Below the pieces are notes generated by a model. The model worked only from the letters and a program-made list of their open reading frames with translations, was not told where the DNA came from and did no database searches. A program made the translations under genes and the position numbers. This document shows, in pieces, positions 35,701 through 43,373 of a stretch of 64,000 nt of DNA. The stretch covers positions 310,001 to 374,000 of the forward strand of contig JACPUU010000012.1 of NCBI GenBank assembly GCA_016192075.1, in the 5' to 3' direction. The first letter of the stretch is position 1. The number at the start of each line of letters is the position of its first letter. This DNA is from Bacteroidota bacterium. GTDB lineage: Bacteria; Bacteroidota; Bacteroidia; Flavobacteriales_D; Crocinitomicaceae.

Positions 35701-37970
35701 GATATAATGTCAGGTATGGAAAGTTCAGTGGCAATGCCTTTGCCTATTTCGCTAAGCAGTTTGGTGTTTTCGTAGGAACGCTGAACTTCTTCTTTTTGTT
35801 TGACCAGTTCTGCCGTACGTTGTTTTACCTCGGCTTCCATGTTTTCATAGTTGCGGGCATTTTCAAGGGCAATAACGGTATAATGTGCCAGTGTTTTTAC
35901 AATGTTTACGTGGTAATCAGAGTAGGCATTTTTTGAGAAAGACTGAACGCTGATTGCACCCAGCACCCGGTCACCTTTTCGCAGCGGATAAAAAATAAGC
36001 GAGTAGGGGAAATCACCCCCAACCACCATTACCTTGCTGACATACTTTTTGTAATCAATTTCGTTGTCGTGAATCAGAATTTCCTGGTTGTTTTTAATGC
36101 ACCAGACTGAGTAATTGTCTTTGTTGTCTAATGAAACGGAAAGTGTTTCCAGCCTTTCTCCCCGTTCATATTCATAGAGGTAATCAACGGTATTTTTTTC
36201 TGAGTTAACCAGCCTGACACCAAATATGGTGGCATCCATCAGTTCATTTACATTGCGGTAAAGGCGCTCAAAAACATTTTCAAAATTCAGGGTTGAAATC
36301 AATTCCTGACCAATGCGGTTGAGTGTTTCGGTATTTTTGTAAGATTGTTCCAGGGCAGTGGTGCGCTGGCGTACAATCTCTTCCATGTTTTCATAGAGCC
36401 GGGCATTCTCAATGGCAATTGCAACGTAACTGGCAAAGCTTTTCAGCAGGTTGAAATGGTGCTGGCTATAGGCTGCTTTTTTATTACTTTCAACGTACAG
36501 CACGCCAATTACTTTCTCTTTTGCCATCAGCGGCAGAACGACCAGTGAAGTCATGGCAGACTGAAAGAGCACTTCTTTTTCTGCCAGGTAGCGGGATATT
36601 TCCTGCTCGTAATCGTTTATGTGTATTTCAAGTCCTTTGGTTGCAACCAGTACCGGCAAGCGGCGGGTGTCATCCAGGTCGTATTCAAAATAGTTGTCCC
36701 GTTTTCCATCCAGCATGGCCAGTTTTACTTCCAGCTTATTGCGTGATTCATTGCAGAGTGCAACAAATCCGCCTGAGGTATGCATGAGTGTGTTGATGCG
36801 TTCGTAAACAATGGTAATAATGCTTTCCAGGTCAAGTGTTGATGTAAGCTCATTTCCTATTTTACTCAATGTTTTTACATCTTCAAAGTACGACTGCAGT
36901 TCTTCATTTTTTGCTTCAAGCAGTTCTTTTTCTTTTTGAATCTGCTCCAGCTTACCCTTTAATTCAAACGCTTTGATTTTTTTATTTTCAACCTCACTGG
37001 TATGTTTCTGCTTTGCATCGTGATAGGCTTTGAAGTGTTCTACAAACGATGCCAGGTTGCCCATTTTCTCATACAATTCAGATAAGCCGAAATGAGCCTT
37101 GAAGCGGAGTTCGTTTGAGTTTAATTCATCTGCTATTTTCAGTGATTCTTTATAGTACTTGAGTGATGCCAGATTATCTCCGGCAACGGCATACGTATCT
37201 GCAATGTGAAGGTTGGTATCTGCAATTCCCTTTTTGAAGCCCATTGCTGTGCGCAGTTCCAGTGACTTTCTGAAATGATCCAGCGCTTTGGTATAATCTT
37301 CAAGCCGCGTATAAATTTCACCCAGGCCGTCGTGTGCATACGATTGAATTTGTTTATTTCCCAATTCATTGACAACGTCAAGGCTTTTGTTTTTGAACTC
37401 AAGCGCTTTCTGGTAATTTTCAAGGTGAAAATAAGATTGTCCCAGGCCATCATAAACTTTGCCCAGTACATTTTTGTCGCCAATTTCAATTGCAATTTCA
37501 GCCCCTTCCGTCAGGTACTCAATAGCTTCTTCGTTTTTTCCAATGTAATAATGAACCGTTCCAACACCGTTGAGACCATTGGCCTCACCAGACCGGTCAC
37601 CAATTTTGCGAGCCAGGTGAAGCGACTCAAATGCATAATGCAGCTGTCTGTCAGGGTCACCTAAAAAGTGGAAAACAATAGAAAGATTATAGAGAATCTG
37701 AACCTCTTGCTTTAGTTCGTCTGTTTCATGAAGCAGGTCTACCGCTTTGTATGAATATTCGAGTGCCTTTTCATAATTGCCCAGCCAGGTATGTGCTGCT
37801 CCCATGTTTCCATAAGACCATGCAATTCCTTTTTTATAATCAAGCTTCAATGATTCAGCCAGGCATTTTTCAGCCATTTGCTCTGATTTGGCGGGGTCGG
37901 TACGTACAATAAGCCACGCTTCCTGATTAGAGGCGTCTATACTCTTTGTAAGTTCCATGGTTTCTGCCAT
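32784..37970 (-). CDS. TPR - six GAF - SpoIIE/PP2C phosphatase sensor
   Basis: 1728 residues, no signal peptide or membrane segment, so cytoplasmic. About seven TPRs (residues 15-320), a coiled coil (325-370), six GAF domains (about 370-525, 550-705, 742-893, 922-1077, 1110-1265, 1294-1445) joined by 'ME..V..RT.E' helices, another coiled coil (1446-1490) and a SpoIIE-type PP2C phosphatase (about 1500-1728). Phosphatase metal residues are present: VSGDFYW (Asp1520), DCTGHGVPGAF (1537-1547), DGMDMA, FSDGYADQFGG and DDVCVI. Such proteins dephosphorylate anti-sigma antagonists or similar partners when a ligand is sensed. No partner gene is adjacent. GAFs 2/4 and 3/5/6 are more like each other, suggesting duplication of a two-GAF unit. 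Confidence 0.92.
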   Translation of the reverse strand: MAETMELTKSIDASNQEAWLIVRTDPAKSEQMAEKCLAESLKLDYKKGIAWSYGNMGAAHTWLGNYEKALEYSYKAVDLLHETDELKQEVQILYNLSIVFHFLGDPDRQLHYAFESLHLARKIGDRSGEANGLNGVGTVHYYIGKNEEAIEYLTEGAEIAIEIGDKNVLGKVYDGLGQSYFHLENYQKALEFKNKSLDVVNELGNKQIQSYAHDGLGEIYTRLEDYTKALDHFRKSLELRTAMGFKKGIADTNLHIADTYAVAGDNLASLKYYKESLKIADELNSNELRFKAHFGLSELYEKMGNLASFVEHFKAYHDAKQKHTSEVENKKIKAFELKGKLEQIQKEKELLEAKNEELQSYFEDVKTLSKIGNELTSTLDLESIITIVYERINTLMHTSGGFVALCNESRNKLEVKLAMLDGKRDNYFEYDLDDTRRLPVLVATKGLEIHINDYEQEISRYLAEKEVLFQSAMTSLVVLPLMAKEKVIGVLYVESNKKAAYSQHHFNLLKSFASYVAIAIENARLYENMEEIVRQRTTALEQSYKNTETLNRIGQELISTLNFENVFERLYRNVNELMDATIFGVRLVNSEKNTVDYLYEYERGERLETLSVSLDNKDNYSVWCIKNNQEILIHDNEIDYKKYVSKVMVVGGDFPYSLIFYPLRKGDRVLGAISVQSFSKNAYSDYHVNIVKTLAHYTVIALENARNYENMEAEVKQRTAELVKQKEEVQRSYENTKLLSEIGKGIATELSIPDIISKVYNNVNTLMDATIFGIGIYRPATEDLYFSGVMEKNARLDDYSYNIREEKIATRCFNNSVEIVINDWLNEFTQYVSEDYEASQGEMPESMIYLPLLSKGNKIGVITVQSFEREIYSEYHLNILRTLSVYIASAIENANLYKGMEDRVAERTRELVKSHEDSRLLNQIGQELISTLNFNTAFETLYKYVKELMDSASFSIRLLDETKNVINYAYIIEHGKRYEPIEVSMNNDNNFSVVCVKKNIEILINDHEKEYKKYVNELHVVAGEFTHSMIFCPLRKGEKVLGVISLQSFEKNAYSDYHLNIVRTLAHYTVIALENSLHFERMEEEVRLRTLEVVKQKEEIEKTYEDAKLLSEIGKQITSQLSIEKINEVVYERINKLMHAEGFGIGIFEENQNRIFYPGYIERGEILEECYDALDNKNNLASYCFNNDAQIVVGNLQQEYSKYIPTYNQPQVGEEVTSLIYLPLMAKDKKIGVITVQSFEKYAYTEYHLNILQSIAVYTGIAIDNASLYENMEERVVERTQEIDKAYQNTKLIGQISRDIAEALSIEKIISKVYDNINTLMDATCFGIGIYDPVAESIKMPGFIENGESMEDFEYKIQDDRLATWCFNNRKEIFISNYFNEYSKYIKGMLKPVSGKDSASIIYLPLWLKDRVVGLITVQSYEKEAYTEYHMDILRGLATTIAAAIENAKLYESLEDKVKERTAEVVKQKEIIEEKNKNITDSIIYAKRIQDATLPAKELVRNYLHDSFVLFKPKDIVSGDFYWIERVEDTILFAVVDCTGHGVPGAFLSLIGHNSLNQIVNELKIYQPNKILEELNRIVSKTLHNNNTGTTSIKDGMDMAICSLNLTTNLLQFAGAFNPLYLVRNNNMEEIKGDKFPIGAGFAQNPEFTNNVIQLKEGDCIYLFSDGYADQFGGPKGKKFKYSRFKEILVEINAKAMSEQHDILNNMIEEWQGDLEQIDDVCVIGIRP

Positions 37971-38001
37971 TTAACTGAGTTTGGGTAGGTTTTGCAAAAA
38001 C

Positions 38002-38009
38002 CAAATATA
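38002..38009 (-). promoter_or_regulatory. -7 box for the GAF sensor gene
   Basis: CAAATATA is TATATTTG on the minus strand, an exact match 31 bases upstream of the ATG. No well-placed -33 TTG. Confidence 0.5.
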
Positions 38010-38241
38010 ACTAATTTCAGTGAATTCATTCTAAATAGCAAGAGTTAAACCATTTAGTTGGCATGGCACAAATCAATCCTGTCTGGTGTAACCGGGGTGT
38101 TTTTTAATGTTTTAAACGAATTAACATAACCAATGCACAATCAATTAATTAACAATTTTTTGATCTCGTCAGGTATGGCACAGGAGTTGATAAAATACAA
38201 CTGTTGTGAAACCCTTTTTTAAATGACACCGTAGAAAAGCC

Positions 38242-38460
38242 ATGACAACAGCCATAAAACCAAACACGATGAATTTAGATCAAATCAAAACCGAATTAAT
38301 TAATGCCGCTCAGGCAAAATTAAAAGCACATGCTCAAATGGGAGCAAGCTCAAGACTGTCAATTCTTGAAGTTGCACAGCTGCGTGATATCATTGCCGGA
38401 AATGTTGAGTTAAACGTCAACCCATCTGCACAATTTTTTGGGTTGCATAGTTTGAATTAA
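38242..38460 (+). CDS. Small hypothetical protein (72 residues)
   Basis: 72 residues; not recognised. It may start at the ATG at 38242 or nine codons later (38269, MNLDQIKTELINAAQAK). The sequence is mainly one or two amphipathic helices (TELINAAQAKLKAHAQ, LSILEVAQLRDIIAGN) with a short tail NPSAQFFGLHSLN. It sits alone between the GAF sensor promoter and another hypothetical gene. Reasons to believe it: clean codon use, AT-rich upstream region, and a hairpin after the stop. Reasons to doubt: no promoter box found. Confidence 0.5.
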   Translation: MTTAIKPNTMNLDQIKTELINAAQAKLKAHAQMGASSRLSILEVAQLRDIIAGNVELNVNPSAQFFGLHSLN

Positions 38461-38477
38461 TCAAACCTTTTTAATTT

Positions 38478-38521
38478 GACCAGGCAGCAATTTCCAAATT
38501 GGAAAATCAAATGGTCTTATT
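38478..38521 (+). other. Hairpin / 15-base palindrome after the small gene
   Basis: GACCA (38478-38482) and TGGTC (38512-38516) enclose the near-perfect palindrome TTTCCAA-a-TTGGAAA (38491-38505), then TTATTTT. It could end the small gene's transcript or be a protein-binding site. The rest of 38522-38658 shows no feature. Confidence 0.4.
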
Positions 38522-38657
38522 TTCAAACGGAATGGGGAGAATTTTTTCTTCCTTGTTCTTCCAAACTGCCAGGACAAAATGCTTCATTGCCTTCCGGCAG
38601 AAAATTAGCCTTTTAAGAGCCTGCAGAGATCTATCAAAATTTTCAAAATTTCATAAT

Positions 38658-38684
38658 CGGGGCGAATGAAGATTCGCCCATACG
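38658..38684. repeat. Third copy of the GGGCGAAT palindrome
   Basis: GGGCGAAT-gaag-ATTCGCCC followed by ATAC, the same core as in the repeats at 28185 and 28321, 10 kb away and without their other parts. Confidence 0.8.
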
Positions 38685-38745
38685 AATTATGTTGTTTCAG
38701 ATTTCTTCAGAGAAGTGTTGACTAACCCGCTCAATAACGTATAAA

Positions 38746-39327
38746 ATGACTGCCGAAAAAACGAAAGAATTGCTTGCCAGTATTGAAAAAAACAGTGCGC
38801 TGCTTTTTCCTGAAATTAGCCAAAAAGATTCTTTCTATGCTGCTTTTATGGATCAGGAGCGTGGTGTTTTGGCTTTTTCAGCAGTGGGCTGTGAGTGTAT
38901 TTTTTTTTACGATTATAGACGCAAAAAACGCCTTTTCACGGGTATGATAGAAGGGGTTATACGTGCCGTTTCATTCCATCCTGAACAGGATATTGCTGCT
39001 GTTTCAACATTGGGACATGGTGGGTACGGTGAAGTGTTTGGACAGGTTTATCTGTTGAATTATAGTACCGGTGAAATTCAACCTGTTTTCAGTGATGCAC
39101 TGAGTCCGGGAGTATATTCAGCTTCTTTTAAACCCGGAAACCGACTCTGGATGCAGCTTACAGATGTAGCAGGTCAATGTTATGAAACGGAAATTGATCT
39201 CACGGGGTTACCAGTTGATAGCCAAATGCTCAGGAATTATTTTAGTGTTTCAAAAACAATCATTCCGGAACCTTCCCTTGAAGTTACGGCGGGGATTCTT
39301 GAAAGGATCATTCGTGAAGTGAGCTGA
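38746..39327 (+). CDS. Hypothetical protein, WD40-like
   Basis: 193 residues; no exact family recognised. No signal peptide. Residues about 30-150 look like two or three propeller blades (FYAAFMDQERGVLAFSAVG, VIRAVSFHPEQDIAAVS, VYSASFKPGNRLWMQLTDV): each has the 'sF.p....a..s' rhythm of WD40-like beta blades, but too few for a full propeller. Tail residues 150-193 are mixed. The gene is convergent with the T9SS hybrid gene at 39330, two bases between the stop codons. Confidence 0.65.
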   Translation: MTAEKTKELLASIEKNSALLFPEISQKDSFYAAFMDQERGVLAFSAVGCECIFFYDYRRKKRLFTGMIEGVIRAVSFHPEQDIAAVSTLGHGGYGEVFGQVYLLNYSTGEIQPVFSDALSPGVYSASFKPGNRLWMQLTDVAGQCYETEIDLTGLPVDSQMLRNYFSVSKTIIPEPSLEVTAGILERIIREVS

Positions 39328-39329
39328 AA

Positions 39330-40259
39330 TTAGTCGACCTTCATTACTTTAACAGTCTCCTGCTGTTTCGCTGACCACACTTTTACAAAGTAGGTTCCGG
39401 CATTAAAATCCGTCAGATCGATATTGAAATTATGTCTTCCTTCTGCCAGATCACCGTGGTGTATTTCTGTTATTTTTTGTCCATTAATAGCGTAAACTTC
39501 AATCAGAAATTGTGCTGTTTCATGAATGTAGATTGAAAACTTTGAAATATCAGCCGTTGGATTCGGATATAGTTCAGTTTCAAACGGATTGTAAACCGCA
39601 TATACAGGATCTGCCAGGGTTGTTTTACTATTGGTGTCAACGGTCTGGTCCAGGTAATTGATATACTCATGGCTGATCATCGGTCCGCCTGCAACCATCA
39701 CCGTCCGCTGTTCTTCATAATTAGTCACATCAGCAGGCGGAGCCATCATTTCACCCATAATGTGTAATTCAACTTCTTCAATCAACTCATCTTCTAACAG
39801 AGGAATCATTGCATCCGCAATAATGGCATCCTGAAAAAAGAACAACTGATCTGCCAGTTTTTGATCCGTTTCCATCGGCGAAGCAGCCAGTGATGATTTT
39901 AATTCAGTGGCATTCAGCGACGCAATTTTTTTGGCATCCTCCTCTTCACAACTAAAGAGTGTCAGGCCGAAAACGAGTAAAAGCGCAAATACAAAACGAC
40001 TTTGAAAGGTTGCCGGCTGATTCTGTTTCCAGGCGTCAAATTCAGTGTTCAGATCCTGCATCTGCTGTTTTTCAAACCGCCCGCAAAGGTGTTTTCCGGC
40101 ATTTTCTTTTAAAACCAGTTTGATCTGGCTGAGATTCATTTTACTGAAATCATAAACATCAATGGAACACTTTTGGCAAAAGGCACCGCGTTCAGTGGGG
40201 GTCATTTCCTGCCAGTTTTCATGGCAGGGGGCATCAATCCGGATTGCGCTCATACTCAT
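39330..40259 (-). CDS. Cys-cluster protein with internal lipobox-like segment and T9SS sorting domain
   Basis: 309 residues. There is no N-terminal signal peptide. Residues 1-65 carry a Cys cluster (Cys12 in DAPCHENW, C28-x-x-C31 in GAFCQKCSID, Cys59 in HLCGRFE), a small domain I have seen at the start of several Bacteroidota proteins and likely metal-binding. A hydrophobic segment (88-103, FVFALLLVFGLTLFSC) ends with a lipobox-like Cys104 followed by acidic residues. The C-terminal 75 residues are a type A sorting domain (ELYPNPTADISKFSI ... FNAGTYFVKVWSAK). The layout suggests cytoplasm to periplasm topology, unusual for T9SS cargo. Function unknown. Confidence 0.75.
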   Translation of the reverse strand: MSMSAIRIDAPCHENWQEMTPTERGAFCQKCSIDVYDFSKMNLSQIKLVLKENAGKHLCGRFEKQQMQDLNTEFDAWKQNQPATFQSRFVFALLLVFGLTLFSCEEEDAKKIASLNATELKSSLAASPMETDQKLADQLFFFQDAIIADAMIPLLEDELIEEVELHIMGEMMAPPADVTNYEEQRTVMVAGGPMISHEYINYLDQTVDTNSKTTLADPVYAVYNPFETELYPNPTADISKFSIYIHETAQFLIEVYAINGQKITEIHHGDLAEGRHNFNIDLTDFNAGTYFVKVWSAKQQETVKVMKVD

Positions 40260-40399
40260 TCGTTTTTAGTGATTACACCTTGCTTTTTGAAAGGTTCATT
40301 TTTCAGATGCAGGAATTAAGCCGATTCCATAAAATGAACTCAGACCGATTGATTTTTGCAGCGGGTTTGTTGCAATAATTTAGTTCGCCGGCAACGTTA

Positions 40400-41620
40400 C
40401 TAATCCGGGAAGGGATTGGAATATTTTGGATCAGTGATGTACGGATAATCGGTAAGTGTTTTCAAAAAAGCAATAAGACTTGCTTTTTGTGCTGCCGTAA
40501 AATTAAAATGAATTGGCGGGCCGCCCGTTGTTACAGTTGTGGTTAAACGGTCATCGAGATTTGGGTGAGCATTTACATCGGTCGAATAAAAGTCAAGCAC
40601 TTCTTCAAGCGTTGCAAAACGACCGTCGTGCATATAGGGTGCCGTAAGTTCAATATTGCGCAGCGACGGATTTTTAAACCGGCCAATATCCGCTTCGTTG
40701 TCTGTGACATAAGCCAGTCCAAGATCTGTATAAATAGCATCAAGCCCGTTGTTGTGCCTTTCAGTGCCGCCAAAATTCTGAGAGATATGACAGTTATTGC
40801 ATTTGGCATCTCCGCTGAAAAACAATTCTTTTCCTGCAAGTTCCTCTGCTGTGAAATCTGCAAAATTGGTTTCAACACCCAGGTCGTAATCAGATCTGAA
40901 ACTGCGCATGGATTTCATAAACATACCCAGCGCCGTAGCAATTTTTGAAGCCGTAATTTCCGGTGTGCCAAAAGCGGCCGTAAAGAGTTCAGGGTAGTAT
41001 GAAAGTGTCGCTAATTTTAATTCAAGGTTGCTCAGTGTCATCCCCATTTCAACAGCATTCTGAATGGGCATCAGCGCCTGGTCTTCAATAGTTGCTGCGC
41101 GGGCATCCCAAAAAAAACGACGTTGGTAATTGACATTTGAAATAGCCATGGCATTGCGCCCGGTTAGTTCACCCAGGTAACCGCTGCTGAATTTCATTCC
41201 GTCTGAAAAGGCTTTGTTTTGATGATGACAGCTTGCGCACGAAATGGTATTGTTTGCCGAGAGATTTTTGTCGTAGAAAAGAACCCGTCCCAGGGTTGCG
41301 CCTTCGTTGGTTATATTGTCTCCGTCATTGCTGTTGTTGGTAATGTTCAGAATGGGATCATTCAACATGTGCTGCGGGTAGACAATGTTTTCATAATCAT
41401 AGAGCGTGTCAGGCAAATTAGGCACATAGGGCACCGCTGTGCCCCCGTCATCAATCGAATCCAAAACCGGGGGAACGGGTGTAATCAATCCCGGATCTTT
41501 GCGACACGACACGACAACTACAGCAAGGCCTATGAAAAGCAAATGTTTCACCTGAACCGAAAGATACGGAATAATTTTGAGCGGCAGAAAGGTGTTAATT
41601 GCAGACAATTGAAATCTCAA
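40400..41620 (-). CDS. Di-haem cytochrome c peroxidase (MauG/CcpA family) lipoprotein
   Basis: 406 residues from the ATG at 41620; a GTG at 41551 (VKHLLFIGLAVVVVSC) may be the true start because it opens the signal sequence directly. Lipobox Cys39 in the long numbering. Two haem c motifs are seen: CASCHH (128-133) and CNNCH (274-278), plus GRNAMAISNVNYQRRFFWDARA and APYMHDGRFATLEEVLDFY around the second haem ligand. The family reduces hydrogen peroxide with electrons from cytochromes in the periplasm. Same direction as rpe, six bases upstream of it in genomic order; probably transcribed after rpe. It needs the cytochrome c assembly protein found at 59579. Confidence 0.9.
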   Translation of the reverse strand: MRFQLSAINTFLPLKIIPYLSVQVKHLLFIGLAVVVVSCRKDPGLITPVPPVLDSIDDGGTAVPYVPNLPDTLYDYENIVYPQHMLNDPILNITNNSNDGDNITNEGATLGRVLFYDKNLSANNTISCASCHHQNKAFSDGMKFSSGYLGELTGRNAMAISNVNYQRRFFWDARAATIEDQALMPIQNAVEMGMTLSNLELKLATLSYYPELFTAAFGTPEITASKIATALGMFMKSMRSFRSDYDLGVETNFADFTAEELAGKELFFSGDAKCNNCHISQNFGGTERHNNGLDAIYTDLGLAYVTDNEADIGRFKNPSLRNIELTAPYMHDGRFATLEEVLDFYSTDVNAHPNLDDRLTTTVTTGGPPIHFNFTAAQKASLIAFLKTLTDYPYITDPKYSNPFPD

Positions 41621-41626
41621 TTCCGG

Positions 41627-42274
41627 CTATAGTTTTTTCAGCTCCTGAATGGTTTTTACCGGGTCGGCTGATCCAAAAACAAAACTTCCCGCAACCAGTG
41701 CATCGGCCCCGGCATTGACCAGGCGTGCTCCGGTTTCAAGGTTTACACCGCCATCTACTTCAATAAGTGTATTCAGGTTTTGGGCTTTGATCATGGCTTT
41801 TAATTTGCTGACTTTTTCAACGGCTTGGTCAATAAATTTCTGACCGCCAAAACCGGGATTCACAGACATGATTAAAACAAGGTCGAGGTCAGGCAACAAC
41901 TCGCCCAATACAGAAACCGGCGTATGTGGATTAAGGGCAACACCTGCTTTCATTCCCTCCGATTTAATCAATTGAATGGTGCGGTGCAAATGCGTGCAGG
42001 CTTCATAATGAACGGTGAGAAAATGTGCTCCCGCTTTTTTGAATTCAGCAACGTATTGATCCGGATTGACAATCATCAGGTGTACATCCATTGGCTTTTT
42101 AGCGTGTTTTGACATTGCTGCCAGAACCGGAAAACCAAATGAAATGTTAGGGACAAAAACACCGTCCATAATATCTATGTGAAACCAATCTGCATTGCTG
42201 GAATTGATCATTTCGACATCGCGCTGAATGTTGGCGAAGTCACAGGATAACATGGATGGTGAAATGATAGCCAT
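41627..42274 (-). CDS. rpe: Ribulose-phosphate 3-epimerase
   Basis: 215 residues, a full-length TIM barrel. It interconverts ribulose 5-phosphate and xylulose 5-phosphate in the pentose phosphate pathway. Seen: SPSMLSCDFANIQRDVEMI, the metal-binding WFHIDIMDGVFVPNISFG, PMDVHLMI, LIMSVNPGFGGQKFI and IEVDGGVNLETG with the phosphate loop AGADALVAGSFVFG. Cytosolic. It lies seven bases after the hydroxyacid dehydrogenase gene on the same strand, in the order serC, serA-like, rpe, peroxidase; the tight spacing suggests one transcript for the last three. Confidence 0.96.
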   Translation of the reverse strand: MAIISPSMLSCDFANIQRDVEMINSSNADWFHIDIMDGVFVPNISFGFPVLAAMSKHAKKPMDVHLMIVNPDQYVAEFKKAGAHFLTVHYEACTHLHRTIQLIKSEGMKAGVALNPHTPVSVLGELLPDLDLVLIMSVNPGFGGQKFIDQAVEKVSKLKAMIKAQNLNTLIEVDGGVNLETGARLVNAGADALVAGSFVFGSADPVKTIQELKKL

Positions 42275-42281
42275 GGTATTT

Positions 42282-43241
42282 TTATTTCAGCAATTTGATA
42301 ATTTGTTCTGCCAGTTCAAGTCCAATGCGGTCTTGTGCTTCATCTGTTGCAGCACCTATGTGTGGCGTGGTGGCAATTTTTTCATTGGTCAGCAACTCTT
42401 TTTTAGGTGTTGGTTCATTTTCAAAAACATCGAGTCCAACCGCTCTTACCTGTCCTGACTCCAGGGCTTTTAAAAGCGCATTTTCATCAATAACACCACC
42501 GCGTGCAGCATTCACCAGGATGACTCCTTTTTTCAGTTTCGAAAATTCGGCTTCACCTATAACTGCAGCACCGTTAGGTTGTTTTGGAACGTGCAGGGAA
42601 ATGTAATCCAGCTCACCGATAACTTCAGCCAATTCTTTTTTAGGCGTAATGGTTACTTTAACATCACCGTGGCCCACAATTGGAACTTTAATATCAATAG
42701 GGTTGGTGTATAAATCAATGGCAACAACTTTCATTCCGCAACCAAGTGCATACGATGCAAGAGACTGACCGATTCTTCCAAAACCAACAATTCCAAGTGT
42801 TTTTCCACGAAGTTCCTGGCCTTTACCGTATTTCTTTTTCAGCGTTTCAAAATCTTTTTCTCCGCTCACGGGCATAGTGCGGTGTGAGTGAAAAAGATCA
42901 CGTGACAGGGAGAACATGGTACCAATTACCAATTCAGCAACGGATTGAGATGAGGCACCCGGTGTATTAATCACATGCAATCCTTTTCCGCGGGCATAAT
43001 CCACATCAATATTATCCATTCCAACACCGCCGCGTCCAATGAGTTTTAACCCGGGACAGGCGTCAATCATTTCTTTGCGGGCCGTTGTTGCGCTGCGTAC
43101 CAGCAAAGCAGAAATGTTCTCTTTGTTGATGTGATCAATTAATTGTTCCTGCGGAACTTTGGCTGTACTGATTTTGAATCCGGCAGCCTCAAGTGCTGCT
43201 ACTGCATCTTTTGAAATTCCGTCGTTGGCTAATATTTTCAT
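42282..43241 (-). CDS. serA: D-3-phosphoglycerate dehydrogenase-type 2-hydroxyacid dehydrogenase
   Basis: 319 residues. NAD-dependent D-2-hydroxyacid dehydrogenase with the SerA type short form (no ACT domain). Seen: the NAD loop GKTLGIVGFGRIGQSLASYA, LKLIGRGGVGMDNIDVDYA, LVNAARGGVIDENALLKAL (Arg), GLDVFENEP (Glu) and TPHIGAATDEAQDRIG (catalytic His). The neighbour serC makes the next step of serine synthesis, so phosphoglycerate dehydrogenase is the best call. The gene lies 132 bases after serC, separated by an inverted-repeat element that may cut or control transcription. Without an ACT domain, serine feedback control through it is not expected. Confidence 0.88.
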   Translation of the reverse strand: MKILANDGISKDAVAALEAAGFKISTAKVPQEQLIDHINKENISALLVRSATTARKEMIDACPGLKLIGRGGVGMDNIDVDYARGKGLHVINTPGASSQSVAELVIGTMFSLSRDLFHSHRTMPVSGEKDFETLKKKYGKGQELRGKTLGIVGFGRIGQSLASYALGCGMKVVAIDLYTNPIDIKVPIVGHGDVKVTITPKKELAEVIGELDYISLHVPKQPNGAAVIGEAEFSKLKKGVILVNAARGGVIDENALLKALESGQVRAVGLDVFENEPTPKKELLTNEKIATTPHIGAATDEAQDRIGLELAEQIIKLLK

Positions 43242-43289
43242 AATTTTTTTATTCTTCTTGTATTAGTGACGAATAGGTAGTTCGTCGCC

Positions 43290-43370
43290 CGTCGCTTCGA
43301 CTACGCTCAGCGAGCGGTTTATAGTTTAATTCTGTTGTATCCGGTGGCCGAGCGTAGCCGAGGCCACCCG
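43290..43370. repeat. Imperfect inverted-repeat element between serC and serA
   Basis: CTTCGACTACGCTC (43295-43308) faces GAGCGTAGCCGAGG (43350-43363), 11 of 14 pairing. The right side also holds the tight palindrome GGTGGCC...GGCCACC (43343-43349 / 43362-43368), the left CGCTCAGCGAGCG. It resembles the REP-like 'TCGACTACGCTCAG' elements scattered in many Bacteroidota genomes. Confidence 0.7.
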
Positions 43371-43373
43371 GCA

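Noticed and set aside
36345-37664. Plus-strand open frames inside the GAF sensor gene
   Set aside because: They are shadows of a long, well-supported minus-strand gene with domain content throughout.
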